Assembly: GCA_030430205.1 (NCBI GenBank)
Contig: JAUIGE010000002.1
Location: forward strand, 1-64,000
Length of the DNA: 64,000 nucleotides
DNA from: Bacteroidia bacterium
GTDB taxonomy: Bacteria; Bacteroidota; Bacteroidia; J057
Direction of reading: 5' to 3'
Shown here: positions 26,264-35,171 of the stretch, piece after piece
Numbering within the stretch: position 1 is the first letter of the stretch
How the letters are laid out: each line of letters opens with the position of its first letter
Position numbers and translations under genes: made by a program
The notes under the pieces: generated by a model
Databases searched by the model: none
What the model was told of the DNA's origin: nothing
The model's input: the letters and a program-made list of their open reading frames with translations, nothing else

Positions 26264-27493
26264 ATGACAAGATTGATTGTAGCATTCCTTATGCTGGGGG
26301 CATGGAGCTTTTCTTCCCTGGTTGCCCAAACTTCCAAAGGCTTTCACATAAAAAACTCTTATGTGAACTCAGTGAGGATTCCTATTGAGGTCTTCAATAA
26401 CCTGATTTTGGTTCAAGTACAGGTCAACAACTCTTTTCCCATGTATTTCATCGTGGATACGGGGGTAAAAACAACTTTACTGACAGAGCCCATTATCCTT
26501 GCCCTGGTTAATATGCAACCGATGACGCCCATCAAAGTGCGCGGGCTGGGGGCTGGTGAACTGATAGAAGCAGATCTTGCAAGAGGCTTGCGGATGGAGC
26601 TGCCCAATGGCATAGTAGGAGATAATATGCGGATGATCGTCTTGCCCGAAAACGCGGTGAATTATTCCGCCATGTTTGGCAGACCAGTGGTGGGGATTTT
26701 GGGCGCAGATTTATTCAAAAATTTTGTGGTTGAGGTCAATTATTTTCGGGGATACATCCGCCTCACGCGCCCGGAAAAATTCAAGCCCAAGAAAAAAGAT
26801 GTCATGTTTCCCATTGAAATGAGGAAGTCCAAGCCTTACCTGAAAGCTACTCTTATAGGAGAAGCACAAGATACTTTGACAACATATTGGCTGTTGGATA
26901 CAGGTTCCAGCCAGGCGGTATCTGTATTTAACGACAAGCTGCAAGTTCCCGAAAAATCCCTGGATGCCTTTATCGGTCAGGGGATCAGTGGGAGTATGTT
27001 TGGGAAAATCGGCCGTATGAAAGACTTGAATATAGGCCCTTTTTCTTTTGAAAATTTAGTTGTCAGTTTTCCGGATTCTACCTATTTGCGTTGGGTGAAA
27101 AAAGGGCAGGATCATTATTCCAATATCGGTTCAGGTGTTTTGTCGCGCTTGTCTGTCACTTTTGATTACCAAAATGAGCGGATTTATCTGCGCAAAAACC
27201 CCCACTATAAACGCACTTTTGACTACAATACCTGTGGATTGGAGACTGTTGCAGTGGGAGCGCTGTATGACAGCTACATCATTTCCTATGTCAGGCCCAA
27301 CTCACCGGCTGAAGAAGCCGGTGTCAAGGTAGGAGACCAACTCCTCAGTATCAATGGCTATGAAGTGAACGGCCTTGACGTGGGCGAAGTCAATGCCCGC
27401 CTCAACCGGCGGGAAGGCCATCGGCTCTGTATTCGCCTTGCACGCAAGGGCGAAAGGTTTAAAGCCTGCTTTACCCTGCAATCCGGGATTTGA
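26264..27493 (+). CDS. Two-lobed retropepsin-like aspartyl protease with PDZ domain
   Basis: A 409-residue exported protein (signal peptide about 1-21). Two aspartyl-protease lobes carry FIVDTG (D65) and WLLDTGSS (D212), so both halves of a pepsin-like active site may sit in one chain. A C-terminal PDZ domain (about 320-405) has VRPNSPAEEAGVKVGDQLLSINGYEV. Such proteins are widespread in Bacteroidota and probably cleave or bind periplasmic proteins. Substrates are unknown. The gene stands alone after a heptamer array. Confidence 0.87.
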   Translation: MTRLIVAFLMLGAWSFSSLVAQTSKGFHIKNSYVNSVRIPIEVFNNLILVQVQVNNSFPMYFIVDTGVKTTLLTEPIILALVNMQPMTPIKVRGLGAGELIEADLARGLRMELPNGIVGDNMRMIVLPENAVNYSAMFGRPVVGILGADLFKNFVVEVNYFRGYIRLTRPEKFKPKKKDVMFPIEMRKSKPYLKATLIGEAQDTLTTYWLLDTGSSQAVSVFNDKLQVPEKSLDAFIGQGISGSMFGKIGRMKDLNIGPFSFENLVVSFPDSTYLRWVKKGQDHYSNIGSGVLSRLSVTFDYQNERIYLRKNPHYKRTFDYNTCGLETVAVGALYDSYIISYVRPNSPAEEAGVKVGDQLLSINGYEVNGLDVGEVNARLNRREGHRLCIRLARKGERFKACFTLQSGI

Positions 27494-27605
27494 GCTGATT
27501 TTCAGGTTCACACCGCAATCATGCAACCTCAGGGAGATTTATTTCTTCTTCTGAAGGAGGAAAGCGTATTTCCGGTGTTTTTAAACCACATTAGCTCATC
27601 CCATT

Positions 27606-30047
27606 ATGTTCAGAAATTTTTTCACTGTTGCCCTGCGAAATTTATGGAAACATAAATTTTACTCTATTATCAACATCAGTGGCCTGGCTGTAGGCCTGAG
27701 TTGTTGTCTGCTCATCCTGCTTTTTGTGATGGATGATCTGTCCTACGACAAACATCATGAAAAATCAAACCGCACTTTTCGTGTCTATGCAGACTTAAAG
27801 TTTGGCGAAATGGACGGCAAGATGAGTTACCTGCCAGCGCCGCTGGCGGCGACACTTACCCGGGATTTTCCCGAGGTGAAAATCGCAGCCCGATTGCGGC
27901 AGCGAGGAGGATACCTCGTCAGAAAAATAGAAGAAAAAGACAACATACAGGAAGAAAACTTCATCATGGCTGATGCGGACTTTTTCCGCATTTTTGATTT
28001 TTCCATCCTCAGCGGAGAGCCAGCCGAAGGATTGAAAGAGCCAAATACCATGGTGGTCAGCAAGCGGGTAGCGGAAAAGTATTTTCCGGCTGAGCCTGCC
28101 GTAGGCAAGAGCCTGATGCTGGACAACCGCTGGGAATACCGCATCGTCGCTGTGGTAGACCATGAGCCGACGAAGAGTGAATTCGAATACGACTTTTACC
28201 TTTCTATGGAAGGGTTGGAGGAAGCCAAAAATCCCATTTGGCTGAGCCATAATTTTCATACCTTTTTTGTTTTGGACGAAAAGGCGGATGCGGCAGCCCT
28301 GGAGGCGAAATTTCCAGCTATGCTGGAGCAGTATGCGGGCCCGCAAGTGAAGCAGTTTTTGGGAAAAAACCTGGAAGAATGGGCCGGAGACGGCAACCGA
28401 TTGGGCTATTATATCCAACCGCTTCAGGACATCCGGCTTTATTCTGCGGATATAGATGGCATAGGTGGTGGCGGTAATGCAGATACCGTGATGCTTTTTA
28501 TTATCATTGCCCTGGTCATCATGACCATTGCCTGCATCAATTTTATGAACCTCTCCACGGCCCGCTCAGCAGAGCGCGCACGTGAAGTAGGAGTGAGGAA
28601 AGTCCTCGGCTCTCATCGCAATCAGCTGATCTGGCAATTTATGCTTGAATCTATCCTGATCTGCGTTTTTGCTGTGCTATTGTCCATCGGTATTTCCTAT
28701 TTGTTGCTCCCCGCCTTCAATGGCCTTTCCGGCAAAGAGCTGTCATTACCCTGGGGTTCGCCATTTTTTGTCCCCATGCTGCTGCTAAGTGCTGCCGGTA
28801 TAGGCCTTATTGCAGGCACGTATCCCTCCTTCTTTTTGTCTTCTTTCCAGCCTGTCTCGGTTTTGAAAAGTCGTTTCACAGCAAAAAAAGGCAGCAAGAG
28901 CCTCAGGAGCATCCTGGTTGTACTCCAGTTTGCCGCCTCAATCACGCTGATCATCTTTACGATTGTCGTACAGCAGCAAATGAGTTTTGTCAAAAACAAG
29001 CAGCTAGGCTTTCAGAAAGAGCAAATTTTGATTCTTGATGAGGCCTATACATTGGGCGAAAAATGCCAGTCCTTCAAAAGTGAAATGCTGCAACTGCCCG
29101 AGATCGTCTCGGTGAGTATGTCTAATTATCTGCCGACCTGGTCGAGCAGAAACAACAATGCATTTTGGCGAAATGGAACTTTGCAGGAAGACCAGATCAT
29201 CATGCAAAACTGGGCGGTGGATCACGATTATGTTAAAACCCTGGATATGAAGATCATTGAGGGGAGAGATTTTGATGTCGATCTGGCCACAGACTCTCAG
29301 GCTGTGATCCTGAATGAAAGTGCGGTCCTTCAGTTTGGGTTTGAAGGAAGCCCCATCGGCCAATCTATCTCCACTTTTACAGATATCGACAACGAGACCG
29401 GAGCAACGACGACGGCTGACTTCACAGTCATAGGTGTCGTTCAAAACTTTCATTTTGAAAGTATGAAAAGCAATATATCGTCTTTGGGGCTCTTTATTTC
29501 TGACAGCAGAGATTATTACTTTATTTTCAAAACGAAAAGCGGCAGGCTGACAGAGACGCTGGCTACTATGGAAAGCAAGTGGAAAGAGTTTAGCCCGGGT
29601 CAACCCTTTAATTATTCTTTTTTGGATGAGCGTTTTAACAAAATGTACCAAAGTGTGGAGAAAGAAGGGGAGGTGTTCGCGGCCTTTGCCTTTCTGGCGA
29701 TCTTGGTGGCCTGTCTGGGCCTCTTTGCCTTAGCTGCTTTTATGGCTGAGACCCGCACCAAGGAGATTGGCATCCGCAAAGTATTGGGCGCCACGGTTTC
29801 CAATATCATGGTTTTGTTATCCAGGGATTTTATCATCCTGGTAGGCATTTCGATAGTGATCGCAAGCGGGCTTGCGGGTTGGCTTGCGCACAGCTGGTTG
29901 CAGGATTTTGCTTATCGCACCTCCATCAATGTATGGACATTTCTGATACCGGCTATCATGGCGATTGCCATCGCCCTGGGGACAGTCAGCTACCATGCCG
30001 CCAAAGCGGCATGGGGCAATCCGGCCAAGGCCTTGAAGGACGAATAA
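27606..30047 (+). CDS. FtsX/MacB-type ABC transporter permease
   Basis: An 813-residue permease with two MacB_PCD-FtsX units. An N-terminal helix (about 20-42) is followed by a periplasmic core (about 50-280) and three helices (about 290-440, with NLSTARSAERAREVGVRKVLG). A further helix, a second periplasmic core and three closing helices (about 685-800, with ETRTKEIGIRKVLGATVSNI) complete it. These proteins move lipoproteins, peptides or lipids, or work as mechanotransmitters. No ATPase gene is adjacent, as is common for this Bacteroidota paralogue group, so the partner ATPase must be elsewhere. Confidence 0.93.
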   Translation: MFRNFFTVALRNLWKHKFYSIINISGLAVGLSCCLLILLFVMDDLSYDKHHEKSNRTFRVYADLKFGEMDGKMSYLPAPLAATLTRDFPEVKIAARLRQRGGYLVRKIEEKDNIQEENFIMADADFFRIFDFSILSGEPAEGLKEPNTMVVSKRVAEKYFPAEPAVGKSLMLDNRWEYRIVAVVDHEPTKSEFEYDFYLSMEGLEEAKNPIWLSHNFHTFFVLDEKADAAALEAKFPAMLEQYAGPQVKQFLGKNLEEWAGDGNRLGYYIQPLQDIRLYSADIDGIGGGGNADTVMLFIIIALVIMTIACINFMNLSTARSAERAREVGVRKVLGSHRNQLIWQFMLESILICVFAVLLSIGISYLLLPAFNGLSGKELSLPWGSPFFVPMLLLSAAGIGLIAGTYPSFFLSSFQPVSVLKSRFTAKKGSKSLRSILVVLQFAASITLIIFTIVVQQQMSFVKNKQLGFQKEQILILDEAYTLGEKCQSFKSEMLQLPEIVSVSMSNYLPTWSSRNNNAFWRNGTLQEDQIIMQNWAVDHDYVKTLDMKIIEGRDFDVDLATDSQAVILNESAVLQFGFEGSPIGQSISTFTDIDNETGATTTADFTVIGVVQNFHFESMKSNISSLGLFISDSRDYYFIFKTKSGRLTETLATMESKWKEFSPGQPFNYSFLDERFNKMYQSVEKEGEVFAAFAFLAILVACLGLFALAAFMAETRTKEIGIRKVLGATVSNIMVLLSRDFIILVGISIVIASGLAGWLAHSWLQDFAYRTSINVWTFLIPAIMAIAIALGTVSYHAAKAAWGNPAKALKDE

Positions 30048-30052
30048 GGAAA

Positions 30053-30067
30053 AGGAGTTTTACTCCT
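30053..30067 (-). terminator. Small hairpin at the rnc stop codon
   Basis: AGGAGT and ACTCCT form a 6-bp stem around a 3-base loop, followed on the minus strand by TTTTCC. The rnc stop codon lies in the loop and stem. It is a plausible short terminator between convergent genes. Confidence 0.4.
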
Positions 30068-30851
30068 CGGGTTCAAAGACGGGAAGTGCGCTGAGTTTGA
30101 TCAGGGCATCTTCCGATGCCCGTTGTTCAGCTGTCTTTTTGTTTTTGCCTTCGCCAAAACCGAGTACCCGGTTGCCGACCATAGACTGGACCCGAAAGGT
30201 TTTGTTGGGGCCTTCTCCTATCTCATCCAAAACCTCAAACTCAAGTATGCCCAATTTTTTCTTTTGGACGTACTCAATCAGTTTGTTTTTGTAACTGATG
30301 ATCTGTCTTTCGACCAGATTCATCTGGATGTGGGGATCGAGGATACGGCGAAGGATAAATCTGCGGGCTTTATGGTAGCCCAGGTCGAGATAGATCGCTC
30401 CGATAAATGCCTCCAGGGCATCTCCATACATGGAGCGGTTGACCGAGCCGTTTTGGTTGTGCTGGATGAGCTCACTGAGGCCAATTTTATCACAAATGGC
30501 ATTCAGAGACTTGCGATTCACTATTTTGGATCGCATCTCTGTCAGAAAGCCTTCATCTTTGGTGGGGTAAATTTTAAAGAGAAACTCTGCAACAACAGAG
30601 TCCAGGACAGAATCTCCCAAAAATTCAAGTCTTTCGTTGCATTCTCTGGCAGGCTCAGCCTCGCCGCCATTGCGGCGGACGAGTGAGCTATGTGTCATAG
30701 AAAGCCGGTAAAGAAATACTTCTTTGGGAGTATAACCGGAAATGCCCCGAATTTCTTTTACAAAATCGCGATTTCCAGAGATAAATAAATTGTAAATCTG
30801 CCGCGACGTTAGCACATTATTCCTCCAATGATTTGAAGAGTAACGAAGCAT
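30060..30851 (-). CDS. rnc: Ribonuclease III
   Basis: A 263-residue double-strand-specific endoribonuclease that processes rRNA and structured RNAs. The catalytic domain has the signature ERLEFLGDSVLD and the second acidic site GDALEAFIGAIYLD. A double-stranded RNA binding domain (about 185-255) follows, with YKNKLIEYVQKKK and the GKNKKTAEQRASEDAL helix. The start is uncertain: ATG at 30851 is used, with another ATG 18 bases earlier. Either overlaps the end of fabF. The acpP-fabF-rnc order is standard in Bacteroidota. Confidence 0.95.
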   Translation of the reverse strand: MLRYSSNHWRNNVLTSRQIYNLFISGNRDFVKEIRGISGYTPKEVFLYRLSMTHSSLVRRNGGEAEPARECNERLEFLGDSVLDSVVAEFLFKIYPTKDEGFLTEMRSKIVNRKSLNAICDKIGLSELIQHNQNGSVNRSMYGDALEAFIGAIYLDLGYHKARRFILRRILDPHIQMNLVERQIISYKNKLIEYVQKKKLGILEFEVLDEIGEGPNKTFRVQSMVGNRVLGFGEGKNKKTAEQRASEDALIKLSALPVFEPEE

Positions 30852-32061
30852 TATGCCCTCCAAAGCCAAAGGTATTGCTGATGGCTACCCTTACGTTTCT
30901 TGCTTGTGCTTTATTGAAAGTGTAGTTCAAATCACATTCAGGATCATCAACGGAGTGGTTGATGGTAGGGGGAATCAGTTGATGCTCTATCGCCAGGATA
31001 GAGGCAATAGCTTCAACTGCACCGGCAGCTCCTAAGAGGTGGCCGGTCATAGATTTGGTGGAGCTGATATTGAGTTTATAGGCATGCTCACCAAATACAT
31101 CTTTGATGGCGTCAGACTCAGCGATATCGCCCACAGGAGTAGATGTGCCATGCACATTGATGTAGTCTACTTCCTCTTTGCTGACACCAGCATCGTCCAA
31201 CAGGTTGCGCATGGCGCGTGAGGCACCTTCACCGCTGGGCGCAGTGATATGGTAGGCATCTGCTGTCATGGCAATACCTGCCAGTTCTGCGTAGATTTTA
31301 GCGCCCCTTTTAACGGCATGCTCATAGGTTTCAAGGATGAGACATCCTCCTCCCTCTCCCATGACAAAACCATCGCGCTTCAGGTCAAAAGGACGGCTGG
31401 CGGTAAGGTACTCATCATTGTTTTCAGAGAGGGCTTTCATGGCATTGAAGCCACCAATCCCCACTTCCAAAATAGCTGCTTCGCTTCCTCCTGCAACCAT
31501 CACATCGGCATAGCCCATTTTGAGGAGCATATATGCATCAGCGATGCAGTTGGATGAAGTCGCGCATGCGGAAACGGTAGAGTAATTGGGCCCTTTGAGG
31601 CCGTGCTTTATTGAAATATTGCCTGAGTTCAGGTCAATAATCATCTTCGGGATGAAGAATGGATTGAAGCGTGGGGTTCCGTCTCCGCTCACAAACTCGT
31701 TTACCTGGTCATAAAAGACTTTCATGCCACCAATACCAGAGCCTACTACGACTCCGATGCGGTTGAGGTCTTCTTTTGCCAGGTTTAAGCCTGAATCAGC
31801 AATTGCTTCGTCCGCAGCAATCATTCCAAATTGACAAAAAGGATCCAGTTTCCGGACTTCCTTTCTGTCAAAATATTGATGCGGATCAAAACCTTTCAGT
31901 TCGCAAGCGAACTTGGTTTTAAAATGAGTGGTGTCGAAATTGGTAATCATATTCGCACCACTCACACCATTTTTTAATCCATCCCAAAAAGAAGGCACAT
32001 CGAGTCCAAGGGGAGTAACTGCTCCCAAGCCTGTGACTACTATCCTTTTTTCTGGTTGCAT
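30817..32061 (-). CDS. fabF: 3-oxoacyl-ACP synthase II (KAS II)
   Basis: A 414-residue condensing enzyme that extends acyl-ACP with malonyl-ACP in fatty-acid synthesis. Catalytic triad: Cys166 in STVSACATSS, His304 in NVHGTSTPVGD and His341 in MTGHLLGAAGA. The N-terminal RIVVTGLGAVTPLG is typical. The gene follows acpP by 5 bases and overlaps rnc at its end, so all three are one operon. Confidence 0.98.
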   Translation of the reverse strand: MQPEKRIVVTGLGAVTPLGLDVPSFWDGLKNGVSGANMITNFDTTHFKTKFACELKGFDPHQYFDRKEVRKLDPFCQFGMIAADEAIADSGLNLAKEDLNRIGVVVGSGIGGMKVFYDQVNEFVSGDGTPRFNPFFIPKMIIDLNSGNISIKHGLKGPNYSTVSACATSSNCIADAYMLLKMGYADVMVAGGSEAAILEVGIGGFNAMKALSENNDEYLTASRPFDLKRDGFVMGEGGGCLILETYEHAVKRGAKIYAELAGIAMTADAYHITAPSGEGASRAMRNLLDDAGVSKEEVDYINVHGTSTPVGDIAESDAIKDVFGEHAYKLNISSTKSMTGHLLGAAGAVEAIASILAIEHQLIPPTINHSVDDPECDLNYTFNKAQARNVRVAISNTFGFGGHNASLLFKSLEE

Positions 32062-32066
32062 GGGGT

Positions 32067-32315
32067 TTACTTTTGGTTTTCAGAGATATATTTGATCGCA
32101 TCACCAACATTGACAATGCTTTCAGCAGCTTCATCAGGAATACTGATTTTGAATTCTTTTTCAAATTCCATGATAAGCTCTACGGTATCCAAAGAATCCG
32201 CGCCGAGGTCGTTAGCAAAGCTAGCCTCATGAGTTACTTCAGATTTTTCAACGCCCAATTTGTCAACGATGATGTCAACGACTTTGGATTCGACCTCTTT
32301 TTTAATATCAGACAT
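32067..32315 (-). CDS. acpP: Acyl carrier protein
   Basis: An 82-residue acidic four-helix protein carrying growing acyl chains in fatty-acid synthesis. The 4-phosphopantetheine attachment is Ser41 in the classic [16 protein letters not shown] motif. It is first gene of acpP-fabF-rnc and has a clear Bacteroidota promoter about 70 bases upstream. Confidence 0.98.
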   Translation of the reverse strand: MSDIKKEVESKVVDIIVDKLGVEKSEVTHEASFANDLGADSLDTVELIMEFEKEFKISIPDEAAESIVNVGDAIKYISENQK

Positions 32316-32385
32316 ATTAAGTTATTTTTTAAATTAATAATTGCTTTTCCAAGCGAAAGCTAAAAGACCGTTTTTAAATTCGTGG

Positions 32386-32414
32386 CAAATATAATACTTT
32401 TTACTTTTTTACAA
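32386..32414 (-). promoter_or_regulatory. Promoter of acpP-fabF-rnc
   Basis: On the minus strand TATATTTG (32386-32393) fits the -7 consensus TAnnTTTG and TTG (32412-32414) fits the -33 element, 18 bases apart. Transcription would start near 32380, giving a leader of about 65 bases before acpP. Confidence 0.75.
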
Positions 32415-32462
32415 CTTAACCCACCATTTATTTACTTAAACCCAACAATTGTGAAGCGAATA

Positions 32463-32912
32463 ATGCTAGAAGAACCAGCTGAATATCAGCAACTTATTAT
32501 CGGCATAGCCTCTGACGAGCCGATTTTTAAACTATGTTGGGAAATGAACGAATCACATGGCTGGGGACTGAAAAAGATTGATTTAGCCCTTGATGAACCG
32601 GCGCAATCTACTCATTCATTGGCTGAAAAGATACGACCTTTGCTATTTAATCCTGATAATTTTCAAAATGATGTATCTGTTTGTTATGAAGATCATGATA
32701 GCTTTCCACGGGTAGATATGGTTTTATTTGAAGCTTTTTCCCAAAAAATCCCCAAAGAAATTCGCGCTTTCCGATATATTCTGCTTTTTCGTTCGGATGA
32801 AGGAAGCTTGCCTGAGACTGTTTCTCTTATACAAAAATTAAATGCACTTTCTTTTGTAATTTCGGCCATTGACATCACACATCTGAAAAACATAAAACAA
32901 ATTCTACCTTGA
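32463..32912 (+). CDS. IPExxxVDY family protein
   Basis: A 149-residue protein of the small IPExxxVDY family named after a short motif, seen here as KIPKEIRAFRYILLF. Members are found in Bacteroidota right before pyruvate kinase, as here. Role unknown. The start at 32463 is preferred; a GTG at 32451 is possible. It ends in a 4-base overlap (TTGA) with pyk, so the two are translationally coupled. Confidence 0.82.
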   Translation: MLEEPAEYQQLIIGIASDEPIFKLCWEMNESHGWGLKKIDLALDEPAQSTHSLAEKIRPLLFNPDNFQNDVSVCYEDHDSFPRVDMVLFEAFSQKIPKEIRAFRYILLFRSDEGSLPETVSLIQKLNALSFVISAIDITHLKNIKQILP

Positions 32913-34354
32913 AAGATTTGAAATTTAGTCGTACCAAAATAGTAGCTACGCTCGGCCCAGCTACAGATAGCCCTAAAGTGCTCGAAGCCATGATACGGGA
33001 AGGTGTCAATGTTGCCCGCCTGAATTTTTCCCATGGAAGCCATGAGGACCATGCCCGGAGGTTGAAGGCGGTTCGTGACATCAATAAAAAATTGGGGAGC
33101 CAGGTGGCCATCCTCCAGGACCTGCAAGGTCCCAAAATCCGCATCGGACTTCTCAAAGCGCCACTCCCGATCAATGAAGGAGACATCGTCACTTTTCGGA
33201 CCGACGTCAAGGAGCAGACCGACGAATACCTGCCGATCCAATATGCTACTTTTGCAAAGGATGTGAATGTGGGAGATCCTGTGCTCGCAGATGATGGCAA
33301 AGTGGAAATGACGGTAGTGGCTACCAACAAAAGCAATGAGGTAAAGCTCCGAATCGATTTTGGAAGTGAGCTCAATAGCAAAAAAGGCATCAATCTGCCT
33401 CGCACGGAGATTTCCATGCCCTCTATTACGGACAAAGATTACCGCGATATTGATTTTGCCATTGAGCATAATGTGGAATGGCTTGCCCTTTCCTTTGTGC
33501 GGTCTGCAGACGAAATACGGACCCTGCGGGAGTTGATCCGCCTCAAAAAAGGCAACAGCAAGATCATCGCAAAACTGGAAAAACCAGAAGCGATTGAGCG
33601 CCTCGATGAGATCATCGAGTACTCAGATGCCGTGATGGTCGCCCGTGGTGACCTCGGGGTAGAAATCCCGATGGAAGAAGTGCCTGCGGTGCAGAAGCGG
33701 ATCATCCGCAAGGCCAATAAGGCTGCCAAGCCGGTGATCGTGGCTACCCAGATGATGGAGTCTATGATTGAAAACCGCCGCCCCACACGGGCCGAGGCCA
33801 GTGATGTCGCCAATGCCGTCGTGGACGGCGCAGACGCCGTCATGCTCAGCGGAGAAACCTCCGTAGGCGCACATCCCGTGCAGGTCGTTTCCAGCATGAA
33901 ACGCATCCTCCAGAGTGTAGAAAGTGAAGGCGGCCCCTTCTTCAACACTTACATGAACGCTATCGAAGACTTTGATCCCAAAGTAGACATCATGCTGAGC
34001 CAGGCTTTGACCACTACTGCCTGCCAGTTAGCAAGGCAAACAGAAGCAAAAGCCGTTGTGGGGATGACTCGCTCGGGCTTCACTGCCTATCAGTTATCCC
34101 GCTGTCGCCCCGAAGCGCATATTTTCGCCTTTACCAACGATCCCCATATCGTTACCACACTCAGCCTTGTCTGGGGCGTTCGGGCCTTTTATTTTGACGG
34201 TACCGACAATACCGATGAAACGGTGCAAAATGTACAGGAAATCCTTAGAGATGCCGGTTTTGTCAAGATCGGAGATGTCGTGATCAATACCGCAAGTATG
34301 CCCCGCCATCGCGTCGGATTGACCAATATGCTCAAGATTGGGCGGATCAGGTAG
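32909..34354 (+). CDS. pyk: Pyruvate kinase
   Basis: A 481-residue glycolytic enzyme that makes ATP and pyruvate from phosphoenolpyruvate and ADP. Visible are RTKIVATLGPATDSP at the start, VNVARLNFSHGSHEDH, LQDLQGPKIRIG, the active-site region KIIAKLEKPEAIERLDEI and MVARGDLGVEIP, and TQMMESMIENRRPTRAEASDVANAV. The C-terminal allosteric domain is complete. It starts with TTG that overlaps the previous stop. Confidence 0.98.
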   Translation: MKDLKFSRTKIVATLGPATDSPKVLEAMIREGVNVARLNFSHGSHEDHARRLKAVRDINKKLGSQVAILQDLQGPKIRIGLLKAPLPINEGDIVTFRTDVKEQTDEYLPIQYATFAKDVNVGDPVLADDGKVEMTVVATNKSNEVKLRIDFGSELNSKKGINLPRTEISMPSITDKDYRDIDFAIEHNVEWLALSFVRSADEIRTLRELIRLKKGNSKIIAKLEKPEAIERLDEIIEYSDAVMVARGDLGVEIPMEEVPAVQKRIIRKANKAAKPVIVATQMMESMIENRRPTRAEASDVANAVVDGADAVMLSGETSVGAHPVQVVSSMKRILQSVESEGGPFFNTYMNAIEDFDPKVDIMLSQALTTTACQLARQTEAKAVVGMTRSGFTAYQLSRCRPEAHIFAFTNDPHIVTTLSLVWGVRAFYFDGTDNTDETVQNVQEILRDAGFVKIGDVVINTASMPRHRVGLTNMLKIGRIR

Positions 34355-34379
34355 AATCGTTTTTTGTTAAAACGAATCC

Positions 34380-35147
34380 ATGATTTCAGCACTCATCATT
34401 TGCAAAAATGAGGAAAAACAGATCGCAGCCTGCATCACCTCGGTGATGGAGGTTGCGGATGAAATCATCGTATTGGACTCTGGCAGTGAAGACAAAACAA
34501 AAGAAATCGCCCTCTCTTTGGGGGCAAAGGTGCAGGAAGTAAGCTGGAAAGGCTATGCTGCAACCAAAAATGAGGGCCATGCCCTCGTTTCCCACGAATA
34601 CATCTTGTCAATAGATGCCGATGAGCGGCTGAGTGAAGCGCTTCAGCAAGCCATACTTGCTGAAAAAAAGCGCCTCTCAGGCGCTTATGCGATGGCTCGC
34701 CGCACCCATTATTGCGGCAGGTGGATCCGCTTTGCCGGATGGTATCCGGATGTCAAAGTCAGGCTTTTTCCCAAAAGCACGCGCTGGGAAGGCGACTTTG
34801 TGCATGAAAAAGTAAAATTGCCGGAGGCATGTCATATAACCCGCCTGAAAGGCGATCTCCTGCATTACTCCATCGAGAGTCTCGATGACCATCTGGCGCG
34901 CGTAGCGCGCTATTCTCAGCTGAAAGCGGAGGCATATTTTGCAGCCGGAAAGCCTTTCCGCCGGTACAAATTGTGGCTCAGTCCGGCCTTTGTTTTTGTG
35001 AAAATGTATTTTTTGAAAGGGGGCTTTCTGGAAGGCCGGCTCGGCTTTCAACTATGCCGCGTTTCAGCCTATTCCGCTTACCTCAGGTATAAAAAACTGG
35101 CTAATATATATAGGGGGGACTTTCCCTCAAGTCCCCCCCTTGAGTGA
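34380..35147 (+). CDS. Family 2 glycosyltransferase (WaaE-like)
   Basis: A 255-residue GT-A enzyme with ISALIICKNEEKQIAACI, the nucleotide-sugar DSGSEDKTKEIA loop and the DxD-type SIDADERLSE. The VKVRLFPKSTRWEGDFVHEKV segment is typical of WaaE/KdtX-like lipopolysaccharide-core beta-glucosyltransferases. It is probably a sugar transferase for LPS core or exopolysaccharide. A GC-rich hairpin lies inside its last codons. It is convergent with the GT-C gene of the exopolysaccharide locus. Confidence 0.87.
   Translation: MISALIICKNEEKQIAACITSVMEVADEIIVLDSGSEDKTKEIALSLGAKVQEVSWKGYAATKNEGHALVSHEYILSIDADERLSEALQQAILAEKKRLSGAYAMARRTHYCGRWIRFAGWYPDVKVRLFPKSTRWEGDFVHEKVKLPEACHITRLKGDLLHYSIESLDDHLARVARYSQLKAEAYFAAGKPFRRYKLWLSPAFVFVKMYFLKGGFLEGRLGFQLCRVSAYSAYLRYKKLANIYRGDFPSSPPLE
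35113..35138. terminator. GC-rich perfect hairpin inside the end of a gene
   Basis: GGGGGGACTT and AAGTCCCCCC form a perfect 10-bp stem with a 6-base loop. It overlaps the last codons of the glycosyltransferase gene, whose stop is at 35145-35147. No T run follows, so it may act as a rho-independent-like pause, a 3-prime end protector or a repeat relic. Confidence 0.55.
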
Positions 35148-35171
35148 AGCATTCACAATTGCCCTCTTAGG

